This document shows positions 43,463 through 51,840 of a stretch of DNA of 64,000 nucleotides, one piece after another; position 1 is the first letter of the stretch, and every line of letters begins with the position of its first letter. The notes beneath the pieces are model-generated. The model was not told where the DNA came from, made no database searches, and saw nothing but the letters and a program-made list of their open reading frames with translations. The translations under genes and the position numbers were made by a program. This DNA is from Pseudomonadota bacterium (GTDB lineage: Bacteria > Pseudomonadota > Gammaproteobacteria > Steroidobacterales > Steroidobacteraceae), in the NCBI GenBank assembly GCA_023391815.1, contig JAEWAF010000073.1, forward strand, positions 6,174 to 70,173, in the 5' to 3' direction.

Positions 43463-45253
43463 CTAGTTGGCAGAGGCCCCGGCCACGTAGCGGTCGACTT
43501 CACGACCGAGCAGCTCCAGCGGCACACTGCCGGTGCGCAGTACGACGTTGTGGAATTGTTGTGGCGAGAACTTATCGCCGAGCGCGGCGCGCGCACGATC
43601 TCGCAACTCGATGATCTGCAGCTGGCCGATCATGTAAGAGCAGGCCTGCCCCGGGTACACGACGTAACGCTCGACCTCGCTCGCTTCCAGACCGTAATCG
43701 ATGGCCTGTTGCCGCGTCCACTTCTTGGCGTGCAACCCCGTGTCCACCACCAAGCGGCGAGCGCGGAACAATTGTGCGTCCAGCATGCCGAGCAAACCTT
43801 CCGGATCGCCGTTGTACCAGCCATTCTCGGCGACCAGATTCTCCGCATACAGCGCCCAACCTTCGGACAGCGCGGAGATGCCCCCCAGCACGCGCGCCTG
43901 ACGGAACTTCGGCAGCTCGGCGTTCTCCTGCTCGATCGCGATCTGGAAGTGATGACCCGGCACGGTCTCGTGATACACCAGCGTGCGCAGACCGAACTTG
44001 GTCATGCGTTGCGGACGCAGCGGCATCTGGAAGATCGCCGAGCGTGAGCCATCGAGCGGCGCGCGATTGTAGTTCGCGGCGGCGCTGGCTTCACGGAAGC
44101 GAGGGAACGGTTGCGCGACGACCGGCGACTTCGGCTGCAAGTCGAACAGCGTCGGACTGCGCTTGAGCGCATCGGCGATCATGCCGTCGATGTCGCGCAT
44201 GATGGCGGCGCGACTGGAGTCCGATGTCGGATCCGGATAAGCCAGGTCCTCACGCAATTTCGCGGACCGCGCCGCGACCGTGCCTTCGGTGCGACCCAGC
44301 TTGCGGAAAATCGCATCCATCTCGGCTTCGATGCGCGCCACCTGTTGCAACCCGATCTGATGAATCTCCTCGGCGGTGAGCTTGGTGGTCGTGAAGCGGC
44401 CCAGCGCGTATGCATAAGCCTGATCGCCGCCTTCGAACCGCCACAAGCCGGCATCGTTCGTGGCCTGCGGCAGAATGCTCTCGAGCAGGGCGATGGCGCG
44501 GCGCCAGGACGGATAGACCTGTTCGCTGACGATGCGGGTGGCCTGCGCCTGCAGTTCCGAGCGCTGCGCCGAGCTGAGCCCCTCGATGGTTTGAATGCGT
44601 TGAGCGAATGCCGTGACGAGCGGGTTCTGCGCCGGCGCCACGTCGCTGAAGCCGCGCATCGATTTGAGCGTCGATTCCACGATGAAGCGCGGCGGCATCA
44701 TTTTCTTGCTGACCAGGTGCTTGGCTTCGCTCACTGCCTCATCCATGCGAGCACCGATCAGCTTCATGCGAGTCACGTAATTGGACGCGTCGGAGGGCTT
44801 CGCCAGCGGATGGCGCAACGTGAATGTTTCGACCAGCCCGACGTTGGCGCCGCTGAATTGATCCAGCGGAAAATCGAAGTCCAGGAACGCTTCGCTGGCC
44901 GCGACCTGCTCGAGCTGCCATTGCATCAGCTCGGCCGAGACGCGCTGTGACTCGTTCATCTTGTTGCGATCGAATTTGGCCAGATCGGCGAGGCCGCGCT
45001 TGGCACGTTTGATTCGCTCCAGTGCGTACGCGCGGGTGCGGGGCGTGAGCTGCTGTTCCAGCTGGTTCTGTTCATCGCCGGAGAAATAACGGGAGCTGGC
45101 GGCGAGATCGGGATCGGCGCGCACCCATTCATCGGTGAAACGGGCGAAGAAGGCGTCGACGGTGGAGCGGCTGGCGGAATTGGCCTGGGCCAGCGCCAGG
45201 CATGGCAGTAACAGTGTGTATGCAAGTACGAACAGCAGCTTGGTTTTCTGCAT
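43463..45253 (-). CDS. DUF885-family exported peptidase-like protein
   Basis: 596 residues from the ATG at 45253 (GAGGGG upstream), with signal peptide MQKTKLLFVLAYTLLLPCLA, cleaved near ALA-QANS. The zinc-site pattern is YHETVPGHHFQIAIEQE, an HExxxGH motif typical of DUF885 and distantly related to M32-type peptidases. ALSEGWALYAENLVAE and a late AVYPGQACSYMIG-like stretch (YVVYPGQACSYMIG) are also family features. It is probably a periplasmic metallopeptidase of unknown substrate. The gene is divergent from the ECF41 sigma factor. Confidence 0.9.
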   Translation of the reverse strand: MQKTKLLFVLAYTLLLPCLALAQANSASRSTVDAFFARFTDEWVRADPDLAASSRYFSGDEQNQLEQQLTPRTRAYALERIKRAKRGLADLAKFDRNKMNESQRVSAELMQWQLEQVAASEAFLDFDFPLDQFSGANVGLVETFTLRHPLAKPSDASNYVTRMKLIGARMDEAVSEAKHLVSKKMMPPRFIVESTLKSMRGFSDVAPAQNPLVTAFAQRIQTIEGLSSAQRSELQAQATRIVSEQVYPSWRRAIALLESILPQATNDAGLWRFEGGDQAYAYALGRFTTTKLTAEEIHQIGLQQVARIEAEMDAIFRKLGRTEGTVAARSAKLREDLAYPDPTSDSSRAAIMRDIDGMIADALKRSPTLFDLQPKSPVVAQPFPRFREASAAANYNRAPLDGSRSAIFQMPLRPQRMTKFGLRTLVYHETVPGHHFQIAIEQENAELPKFRQARVLGGISALSEGWALYAENLVAENGWYNGDPEGLLGMLDAQLFRARRLVVDTGLHAKKWTRQQAIDYGLEASEVERYVVYPGQACSYMIGQLQIIELRDRARAALGDKFSPQQFHNVVLRTGSVPLELLGREVDRYVAGASAN

Positions 45254-45303
45254 TTGTTTCCCCTCTGGTGCGCGGCGGTCACGATGCCATAATGAGCCGG
45301 CCT

Positions 45304-45330
45304 TGTCACAGCGCCGGGCGCTGGCTCGTC
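45304..45330 (+). promoter_or_regulatory. ECF41-type promoter of the sigma factor gene
   Basis: TGTCACA at 45304, a spacer of 16 bases, then CGTC at 45327. This equals the promoter described for ECF41 sigma factors. It stands 30 bases before the sigma gene start and implies autoregulation. Confidence 0.75.
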
Positions 45331-45359
45331 TAGTCCGGTCCAGCTGCGTCTGTGTAAAT

Positions 45360-46241
45360 ATGAGCGCCGATCCAATCGCCACCGCTACTGCCTTCGCCGC
45401 CGAGCGCACTCGTCTGCTCGGCATCGCCTATCGCATGCTCGGCTCGCGTGCCGACGCGGAAGATGTGTTACAGGATGCCTGGCTGCGCTGGAGCGAATCC
45501 GCTAGCACCGATGTGCGCTCGACGCAGGCGTGGTTGACCACCATCGTCACCCGGCTGTCCATTGACCGGTTGCGCTCTGCGAAAGCACAGCGCGAGGTAT
45601 ACATAGGGCCCTGGTTGCCGGAGCCGCTGGCCGACATCGATCCGGTCACGCCGGAATCGAAGGCCGAGCTGGCGAGCGAGCTGTCGCTGGCTTTTCTGAG
45701 CTTGCTCGAACGGCTCGGCCCCGACGAGCGCGCCGCCTTCGTCCTGCACGACGCGTTCGACTGCGACTATGACGACATTGCCGAGGTTCTCGGCAAGAGC
45801 GCGGCGGCCTGCCGGCAACTCGTGCATCGGGCGCGCGAGCGAGTGATGGCCGAGCGCCGGCGCTTTCAAGTCGATGAGCAGACCCGCCTGCGCATGCTCG
45901 AACGATTCATCGAAGTCGCCAACGCCGGCGACCTGCCGGCGATGAAGGCGCTGTTCGCCACGGACGCCCGCCTGGTGTCCGATGGCGGTGGCAAGGCGAA
46001 AGCCGTCCGCCGCATCCTGCATGGCGCCGAGCGCATCGTTTCGCTGTTCGCGATGATCCATCGCAACGGTCGGGGCGCGACTCGACGCATCGTGCGGATC
46101 AATGGCGAGCTGGGCCTGGCCACGTCCTTCGGCGGCAGGCTGCACTCGGTCACGACCATCGAGACCGATGGCCAGCGCATCTACGCGTACTACTCGGTCG
46201 CCAATCCGGACAAGCTCGGCGCCTTCCTGCCGTCCGCTTGA
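45360..46241 (+). CDS. ECF41-type RNA polymerase sigma factor (SigJ-like)
   Basis: 293 residues from the ATG at 45360. Sigma region 2 (LLGIAYRMLGSRADAEDVLQ) and region 4 (LPGxx-type helix YDDIAEVLGKSAAACRQLVH) are followed by a fused C-terminal SnoaL-like domain. The three ECF41 signature motifs are seen: WLPEPL at 85-90 in the linker, DGGGK near 213-217, and NPDKL at 282-286. In this group the extra domain replaces an anti-sigma factor and both limits and supports activity. The target is the partner gene just downstream. Confidence 0.94.
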   Translation: MSADPIATATAFAAERTRLLGIAYRMLGSRADAEDVLQDAWLRWSESASTDVRSTQAWLTTIVTRLSIDRLRSAKAQREVYIGPWLPEPLADIDPVTPESKAELASELSLAFLSLLERLGPDERAAFVLHDAFDCDYDDIAEVLGKSAAACRQLVHRARERVMAERRRFQVDEQTRLRMLERFIEVANAGDLPAMKALFATDARLVSDGGGKAKAVRRILHGAERIVSLFAMIHRNGRGATRRIVRINGELGLATSFGGRLHSVTTIETDGQRIYAYYSVANPDKLGAFLPSA

Positions 46242-46256
46242 TCTTGTCGCGCCGGC

Positions 46257-46283
46257 TGTCACAGCCCGGCGGGCTCGCTCGTC
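46257..46283 (+). promoter_or_regulatory. ECF41-type promoter of the carboxymuconolactone-decarboxylase-like gene
   Basis: TGTCACA at 46257, 16 bases, CGTC at 46280: the same box and spacing as in front of the sigma gene. It begins 16 bases after the sigma stop codon, so the partner gene has its own sigma-dependent start. Confidence 0.8.
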
Positions 46284-46321
46284 TTGGAGGGGTAAACACC
46301 CTTCATCCAGAGGAGCCCACG

Positions 46322-46807
46322 ATGAGTCAGCAGCGACCGTTCAATTTCATGAAGCATCCCGACATCTACAAGGCCATGTTCGGTCTGAACGCGGGCTTCG
46401 AGAATTCCACGTTGGAGCATTCCCTGATCGATCTGGTGAAGCTCCGCGCGTCACAGATCAATGGCTGCGGCTTCTGCGTGGACATGCACACCAAAGATGC
46501 GCGTCTGGAAGGCGAGACGGAGCAGCGTCTGTATCTGTTGACCGTATGGCGGGAGGCGCCGAGCCTGTACACCGATCGCGAGCGTGCCGCGCTCGCCTGG
46601 ACCGAGGCGGTGACCAAGCTCGAAAACCAGCATGTGCCGGACGCGGTTTACGATCAGGCCCGCGCGCAGTTCAGTGACGAGGAGTTGGCGCGCCTGACCC
46701 TGGCCGTGGTCGCGATCAACGGCTGGAATCGTTTCAACATCGCGTTCAACGTACCGGCGGGCAATTACAAGGCCGGCAGCGTCAAGGCGATGCGCCAGGC
46801 CTCTTGA
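46322..46807 (+). CDS. Carboxymuconolactone decarboxylase-like (AhpD fold) protein
   Basis: 161 residues. The active-site pattern is INGCGFCVDMHTKDAR, with the redox CxxC and adjacent His of AhpD-like alkylhydroperoxidases. ALAWTEAVTKLENQHVPD and AINGWNRFNIAFN complete the fold. ECF41 sigma factors are usually beside a gene of this kind (carboxymuconolactone decarboxylase, oxidoreductase or epimerase), which is their main known target. The role is probably peroxide or organic electrophile detoxification. Confidence 0.92.
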   Translation: MSQQRPFNFMKHPDIYKAMFGLNAGFENSTLEHSLIDLVKLRASQINGCGFCVDMHTKDARLEGETEQRLYLLTVWREAPSLYTDRERAALAWTEAVTKLENQHVPDAVYDQARAQFSDEELARLTLAVVAINGWNRFNIAFNVPAGNYKAGSVKAMRQAS

Positions 46808-46870
46808 GCGGCTCGTCCCGCTTGCCCCAAAGATGAGGTCGGATGGCCATGTGGCGACTACACTCGCCGC

Positions 46871-47977
46871 ATGGCTGTCGTTTCCACCCCCGCGCCCGTC
46901 GCTGACGCCCCTCGCGGTTTGATCGCGGCGGTTTCGCCCGGTCGCATGCTGTTGTGGCTGTGGGCGGCGTTCTGCCTGATCATGATCCTGGTCGCCGTCC
47001 AGGATCGTCTGCACGACCCCGCGATCGCGTGGTGGGAGCCCGTGCTTTGGGAAGGTTCGTCGTGCCTCGGCGCCACCGCATGGCTGCTCTGGCAGCGCCG
47101 TCACAAGCAGCGATTCGCGCCTTATCTGGATCAGCCGCTGCATTGGTTCGGCCGGCACTTGATCTGGTCTCCGCTGTTCATCGCGACGTTCATCGGCTTC
47201 GTCTATGGCGTGCGCCACGCGGTATATGCGCTGCTCGGCGGCAGCTATACCCATGAGCCGTGGCTGTTCGTCATCGGCTATGAGTCCCTGAAGCTGCTGC
47301 TGTTCGCGGGGCTTTGGCTCGGCATCATTTTTGGCTTCGATTCGTTCGAGCAGTGGCAGGCGCAACGACGGCATCTGCTGGAGCTGCAGAAGTCGCTGGC
47401 CGAGGCGCAGCTGGCTCAGCTCAAGTCGCAACTGCGACCCCATTTCTTTTTCAACGCCTTGAACACCATCTCGGCGCTCATGCATGTGGATGTGGAGCGT
47501 GCCGATCGCATGCTCGCGCGTCTCGGCGATCTGCTTCGGATCAGTCTGCAGATCAATGATCGGGAGATGACCACGCTGCGGGAGGAAGTGCGCACGCTGG
47601 AGTTGTTCGCGCAGATCATGCAAGAGCGGTTTGCGGATCGGGTCACTCTGGGCTGGAACATCGACGCGGAAGTGCTCGATGCGCAGGTGCCGATGCTGTT
47701 GCTCCAGCCCCTGCTGGAGAACGCGTTCAAGCATGGCGTCGAGCGCACTATCGGGCCGGTGAGCATCGAGATCGATGCCCGCCGGCAGAGCGAAGGTGTG
47801 GTGTTGGCGATTCGTAACGCCGGGTCGAGCCTGGCTGCCGATCACCGCGAGGGCGTCGGGTTGCGCAACTGTCGCGAGCGACTGAGAGTGATTTACGGCG
47901 ATCAGGCGACGCTCCGGCTGGTGAACGATGGCGACTGGGTCGTGGCGAAAGTCACTTTGCCGGAGCGTCGGGCGTGA
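46871..47977 (+). CDS. LytS/YehU-type sensor histidine kinase
   Basis: 368 residues. The N-terminal 165 residues contain about four membrane segments (LLWLWAAFCLIMILVAVQDR; HLIWSPLFIATFIGFVYGVR; LLLFAGLWLGIIFGF). The His_kinase domain has the acceptor His in LRPHFFFNALNTISALMH, and the ATPase part shows PLLENAFKHGV and EGVGLRNCRERL. It overlaps the next gene by four bases and forms a two-component pair with it. No ribosome site is seen just before its start. Confidence 0.93.
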   Translation: MAVVSTPAPVADAPRGLIAAVSPGRMLLWLWAAFCLIMILVAVQDRLHDPAIAWWEPVLWEGSSCLGATAWLLWQRRHKQRFAPYLDQPLHWFGRHLIWSPLFIATFIGFVYGVRHAVYALLGGSYTHEPWLFVIGYESLKLLLFAGLWLGIIFGFDSFEQWQAQRRHLLELQKSLAEAQLAQLKSQLRPHFFFNALNTISALMHVDVERADRMLARLGDLLRISLQINDREMTTLREEVRTLELFAQIMQERFADRVTLGWNIDAEVLDAQVPMLLLQPLLENAFKHGVERTIGPVSIEIDARRQSEGVVLAIRNAGSSLAADHREGVGLRNCRERLRVIYGDQATLRLVNDGDWVVAKVTLPERRA

Positions 47978-48714
47978 TTCGCGTAATCGTCGCGGACGAC
48001 GAACAACCGGCGCGTGACAAGTTGCAGCGCTGGCTGGGCGAACTGACGGACGTTGCAGTCGTCGCTTGCGCCGAAGACGGATTGCAGGCCGCCGCTGCAA
48101 TCGACCAGGCGCGGCCGGACGTGGTGTTTCTGGATATTCAGATGCCGGGGCTCAACGGGCTCGAAGTGGCGGCGCAGTTGGAACAAGCGACCGCGCCGCT
48201 CATCGTCTTCGTCACCGCGTACGACGAGCACGCGGTGAAAGCGTTCGATCTGAACGCCGTCGACTATTTGCTCAAGCCGTATGACAAGGAGCGATTGCTC
48301 AAGGCTGTCACGCGAGTGCGAGAGCGGCTGGGCGACCGGCAATCGCGGCCGCCCGCGGTGGCTACGGCGCGAGCCCAAACGGGATCGAGCGAGCGATTGC
48401 TCGTGCCGGAAGGTGAGCGCTTGGAGCTCATCGACAGTGGATCCATCGACTGGCTGGAAGCGGACGACAATTACGTTCACGTGCATGCCGCGAACCGGAA
48501 GTTTCTATTGCGCCGGACGTTGCAGGACCTGCTGGCGCAGCTCGGTGAGCAGCGCTTCGCGCGCATTCACAAATCGGCGGCGGTCAACATGGCGGCGATC
48601 GCTTCACTCACGCCGCTATTCAAAGGGGATTACGAGGTGTCACTTCGCAACGGCGTGGTGTTGCGTTTGGGTCGCCGCTACAAGGACGCGTTGTTCGCCC
48701 GCATGGGTCGCTGA
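47974..48714 (+). CDS. LytTR-family response regulator
   Basis: 246 residues starting with a GTG that overlaps the kinase stop. The receiver domain has DDE at the N terminus, the acceptor Asp in DVVFLDIQMPGLNG, and KPYDKERL. The C-terminal LytTR DNA-binding domain shows DSIGDWLEADDNYVHVHA-like sequence (SIDWLEADDNYVHVHAANRK) and RFARIHKSAAVNMAAI. It is phosphorylated by the upstream kinase. The acyltransferase 100 bases downstream could be a target, but no LytTR box pair was identified there. Confidence 0.93.
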   Translation: MIRVIVADDEQPARDKLQRWLGELTDVAVVACAEDGLQAAAAIDQARPDVVFLDIQMPGLNGLEVAAQLEQATAPLIVFVTAYDEHAVKAFDLNAVDYLLKPYDKERLLKAVTRVRERLGDRQSRPPAVATARAQTGSSERLLVPEGERLELIDSGSIDWLEADDNYVHVHAANRKFLLRRTLQDLLAQLGEQRFARIHKSAAVNMAAIASLTPLFKGDYEVSLRNGVVLRLGRRYKDALFARMGR

Positions 48715-48814
48715 AATCCCGCTCGCCACGCGACTCGCGCCGGTGGCCACTCAGTCGCTGCGCCATTGAGCTCAGCGCGCCACGATCGCCCGGTAGTACC
48801 GCTGGGAGATCTCC

Positions 48815-50008
48815 ATGGAACAAGCCGTCCTCGTTGGTCAAGAAAGTCACCGTTCGTCCGCCGGCGGCGAGCGTTACGACTTCCTCGACTGGCTCCGCGT
48901 CATCGCCATCCTGGTCTTGCTGTTCTATCACACCGGCATGATCTTCGTCGGTTGGGGCTGGCATGTCATGAACGATCAGCGCATCGAATCGCTCGTGACT
49001 CCGATGGGTATCTCGCATCGCCTGCGTATGCCGCTGCTGTTCGTCATTGCCGGCGCCGGCATGTGGTTCGCGCTCCAGCGGCGCACCGGTGTGCAATTGT
49101 TCAAGGAGCGAACGGTGCGACTGCTGTTCCCGCTGATCGTCGGAATGTTTCTGATCGTTCCGCCGCAGGTGTTCTACGAGCGGTTGTTTCAAGGCCAGTG
49201 GCAGGGCGGCTTTCTGCAATTCCTGTGGGAGCGGACGCTACAGTTCCGCCCTTATCCCGAAGGTGATTTCAGCTGGCATCACCTGTGGTTCATCGTCTAC
49301 CTCTATGTGTACGTCCCGTTGCTCCTGCCGCTGATGATCTGGTGGCGGAATCGAGCGGGCAAGCTGCTGCCCGGTGCCTGGATGTGCGTGCTGGCGCTGC
49401 CACTTGCCGTCAATGAGGCGCTGCTCAAGCCGCTGTTTCCCGAAGCGCACAATCTCCTCAGCGATTGGTACATCTTCAACCACTACATGTTGCTCACGGT
49501 TTATGGTTATCTGCTCGCGTCCATGCCGGGCAGCTGGCAATGGTTGGCCGCACGGCGGCACCAGTTTGCGCTCGGTGGCATCGCTGTGTACGTCGTCGCG
49601 ACGCTGTTGTTCGAAAAGGGTCTGATCCACCGCGACACACCGGCCGATGCATTCATTGCCAATCTGTTCACCTGGCTGTGGTTGCTGGCATTCCTGGGCT
49701 ACGGTTATCGCCACCTGTCGTTCTGCAATCCACTGCTGCGCTGGGCGCGCGATGCCAGCTATCCGATCTATATCCTTCATCAGACCGTCATCGTCGCCAT
49801 GGGTTACTACGTGGTGCAAACATCCTGGAGCCCGTGGGCCAAGTATTGGACGGTGCTGATGGCCACGTTGGTCGGCTGCTGTCTGTGCTATGAGCTGGTC
49901 GTACGGCGTTTCGGTTTGACCCGGTTCATTTTCGGAATGAAACCCCGCCACGCCGACGAGTCGCGGGCGGCGGCATCAAGCTCGGCACGAGGCCCTGTCG
50001 TGGTTTGA
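48815..50008 (+). CDS. Acyltransferase family 3 membrane protein
   Basis: 397 residues with about ten membrane segments. The start motif YDFLDWLRVIAILVLLFYHT carries the family Arg and His, RLRMPLLFVIAGAGMWFAL follows, and LRWARDASYPIYILHQTVIV is near the end. Such enzymes add acetyl or succinyl groups to sugars of exported polysaccharides or glycans. The GGGAG ribosome site supports the start. It is probably the first gene of the tight run that continues to 52701. Confidence 0.9.
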   Translation: MEQAVLVGQESHRSSAGGERYDFLDWLRVIAILVLLFYHTGMIFVGWGWHVMNDQRIESLVTPMGISHRLRMPLLFVIAGAGMWFALQRRTGVQLFKERTVRLLFPLIVGMFLIVPPQVFYERLFQGQWQGGFLQFLWERTLQFRPYPEGDFSWHHLWFIVYLYVYVPLLLPLMIWWRNRAGKLLPGAWMCVLALPLAVNEALLKPLFPEAHNLLSDWYIFNHYMLLTVYGYLLASMPGSWQWLAARRHQFALGGIAVYVVATLLFEKGLIHRDTPADAFIANLFTWLWLLAFLGYGYRHLSFCNPLLRWARDASYPIYILHQTVIVAMGYYVVQTSWSPWAKYWTVLMATLVGCCLCYELVVRRFGLTRFIFGMKPRHADESRAAASSSARGPVVV

Positions 50009-50058
50009 TTTGGGCGCGGGACGGATGCATAGTCGCGGCCAACTCACAGGAGCTGGCC

Positions 50059-50952
50059 GTGCTCGAATCCGCCCGCCTCGTTGCTCTCGCCACCTTACCT
50101 CTATTGATTGCGACGATGCCCTCGGTGGCCGCCGGTCGCACCATGGCCGACGTGCTGGCGGCATCGAAGCCGTCCGACTGGCGGCCGCTGGATCCGAACA
50201 ACACGCTGTACATGGACCTGCCGAGCGGGCGGGTCGTCATCGAGCTGCAACCCGAGTTCGCGCCCAAGCACGTCGCCAATCTGCGCGCCCTGACCCGCGC
50301 CAGGTATTTCGACGGACTGGCGATCACGCGATCGCAAGACAACTACGTGGTGCAGTGGGGCGAGTCGGACGCCGGCAAGCCGATGGGCGAGGCGAAGAAA
50401 GCCTTGCCGGCGGAGTTCACTCGACCGGCCGCGGGATTGAACTTCACGGTACTTCCCGATCCCGACACATACGCTGCTCAAACTGGTTTCGTGAATGGGT
50501 TCCCGGCCGCGCGCGATTCCGCGAGCGGCTCGGCCTGGATTGTTCATTGTTACGGCGTCGTTGGCGCGGGTCGCGATAACGACGTAAACAGCGGCAGTGG
50601 CGCCGAGTTGTATGTGGTCACCGGCAATGCGCCGCGACAGCTCGATCGAAACATCACGGTCGTCGGTCGCGTGGTGCAAGGGATGGATGCGCTGTCGACC
50701 ATGCCTCGTGGCAGAGGCGCGATGGGCTTCTATGAAAGACCCGAAGAGCGCACGCCGATCACGCAGATTCGTCTGGCGGCCGACGTGCCCGAGGCGCAGC
50801 GAGCCAGGCTGGAGGTCCTGAGAACGGATACCCAAACGTTCGCCGATCTGGTGGAGTCGCGGCGCAACCGGCAGGATGAGTGGTACAAAGTCCCGGCCGG
50901 TCGCATCGATGTATGTAACGTGCCGCTGCCCGTCAAAAAGGAGAAATCATAA
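50059..50952 (+). CDS. Periplasmic cyclophilin-type peptidyl-prolyl isomerase
   Basis: 297 residues from the GTG at 50059, chosen because AGGAG lies upstream and because it opens a signal peptide (LESARLVALATLPLLIATMP, cleavage near VAA). The cyclophilin fold is seen in MDLPSGRVVIELQPEFAPKH, YFDGLAITRSQDNYVVQWGE, GAELYVVTGNAPRQLDRNIT and VVQGMDALSTMPRG. The active-site Arg of cyclophilins is replaced or shifted (ITRSQDNYVVQ), so activity should not be assumed. It probably assists folding of exported proteins. Confidence 0.85.
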   Translation: MLESARLVALATLPLLIATMPSVAAGRTMADVLAASKPSDWRPLDPNNTLYMDLPSGRVVIELQPEFAPKHVANLRALTRARYFDGLAITRSQDNYVVQWGESDAGKPMGEAKKALPAEFTRPAAGLNFTVLPDPDTYAAQTGFVNGFPAARDSASGSAWIVHCYGVVGAGRDNDVNSGSGAELYVVTGNAPRQLDRNITVVGRVVQGMDALSTMPRGRGAMGFYERPEERTPITQIRLAADVPEAQRARLEVLRTDTQTFADLVESRRNRQDEWYKVPAGRIDVCNVPLPVKKEKS

Positions 50953-50954
50953 TC

Positions 50955-51350
50955 ATGGGCGCCGATTTCGAGTCTCCCCGTCCGCGCCGCTGGCTGAAGC
51001 GTCTGGTGCTCTGGATGCTGGTGCTGCTCATCGTGCTGGGCAGTGCCTGGACCTGGTTCTCGCTGAACTGGTCCTACTCCGAAGGCGAGCGCGCCGGCAT
51101 CCTGCAAAAATTTTCCCGCAAAGGCTGGCTCTGCAAGACCTATGAGGGCGAACTGGCGCTGTACATCGTCGGCGGCGTGGCGCCGCAGATCTGGCACTTC
51201 AGCACGCGCGATCCGAAGCTGGCCGAGGAGTTGACCAAGAACGTCGGGCAGGACATGCGGCTGCAATACACGGAGCATCGCGGCGTGCCGACCAATTGTT
51301 TCGCCGAGACGCCGTATTTCGCCACTGGCTTCACGGTGATCAAGCGTTAG
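50955..51350 (+). CDS. Small membrane-anchored protein of unknown function
   Basis: 131 residues with a single N-terminal membrane helix (LVLWMLVLLIVLGSAWTWFS) after a basic stretch, and a periplasmic C-terminal part with two Cys (WLCKTYEGE, TNCFAE). It lies two bases after the cyclophilin gene and 10 bases before the peroxidase. I do not recognise the family. Similar proteins are sometimes labelled 6-phosphogluconate dehydrogenase, which is not supported by the sequence. Confidence 0.8.
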   Translation: MGADFESPRPRRWLKRLVLWMLVLLIVLGSAWTWFSLNWSYSEGERAGILQKFSRKGWLCKTYEGELALYIVGGVAPQIWHFSTRDPKLAEELTKNVGQDMRLQYTEHRGVPTNCFAETPYFATGFTVIKR

Positions 51351-51360
51351 GAGGGTCATC

Positions 51361-51840
51361 ATGAGCACCGTCTACGATTTCTCGGCCAACAGCCTCGACG
51401 GCAAGCCGGTTCAGTTGCGCGATTACGCCGGCAAGGTATTGCTGGTGGTGAACACCGCCAGCAAGTGCGGCTTCACGCCGCAGTACGAAGGTCTGGAAGC
51501 GCTGTACAAACAGTATCGCGACCGCGGCCTTACCGTGCTGGGCTTTCCCTGCAATCAGTTCGGCGCGCAGGAGCCCGGCAGCGCCGAGGAGATCGGCGCC
51601 TTCTGCCAAAAGAACTATGGCGTCAGCTTCCCCATGTTCGAGAAGATCGACGTGAATGGCGATGCAGCTCATCCGCTGTATCGCTGGCTGAAGAGCAGCG
51701 CCAAAGGCCTGCTGGGCAGCGAAGCCATCAAGTGGAACTTCACCAAGTTCCTGATCGATCGCAACGGACAGGTGGTCGATCGGTTCGCGCCCACCACCAA
51801 GCCCGAGGACCTCAAGTCCAAAGTCGAGGAATTGCTATAG
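51361..51840 (+). CDS. Glutathione peroxidase family protein (Cys type)
   Basis: 159 residues. The peroxidatic Cys is in NTASKCGFTPQYEGLEALY, GFPCNQFGAQEPG follows, and WNFTKFLIDRNG carries the Trp/Asn of the tetrad. It reduces hydroperoxides, in bacteria usually with thioredoxin as donor. It is cytoplasmic and of normal length. Its stop codon is directly followed by the ATG of the MipA gene. Confidence 0.95.
   Translation: MSTVYDFSANSLDGKPVQLRDYAGKVLLVVNTASKCGFTPQYEGLEALYKQYRDRGLTVLGFPCNQFGAQEPGSAEEIGAFCQKNYGVSFPMFEKIDVNGDAAHPLYRWLKSSAKGLLGSEAIKWNFTKFLIDRNGQVVDRFAPTTKPEDLKSKVEELL

Noticed and set aside
46451..48100. Long minus-strand frame (549 codons) across the AhpD-like gene, the kinase and the regulator gene
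   Set aside because: It spans three well-supported genes in antisense and has no recognisable domain; an artefact of high GC.
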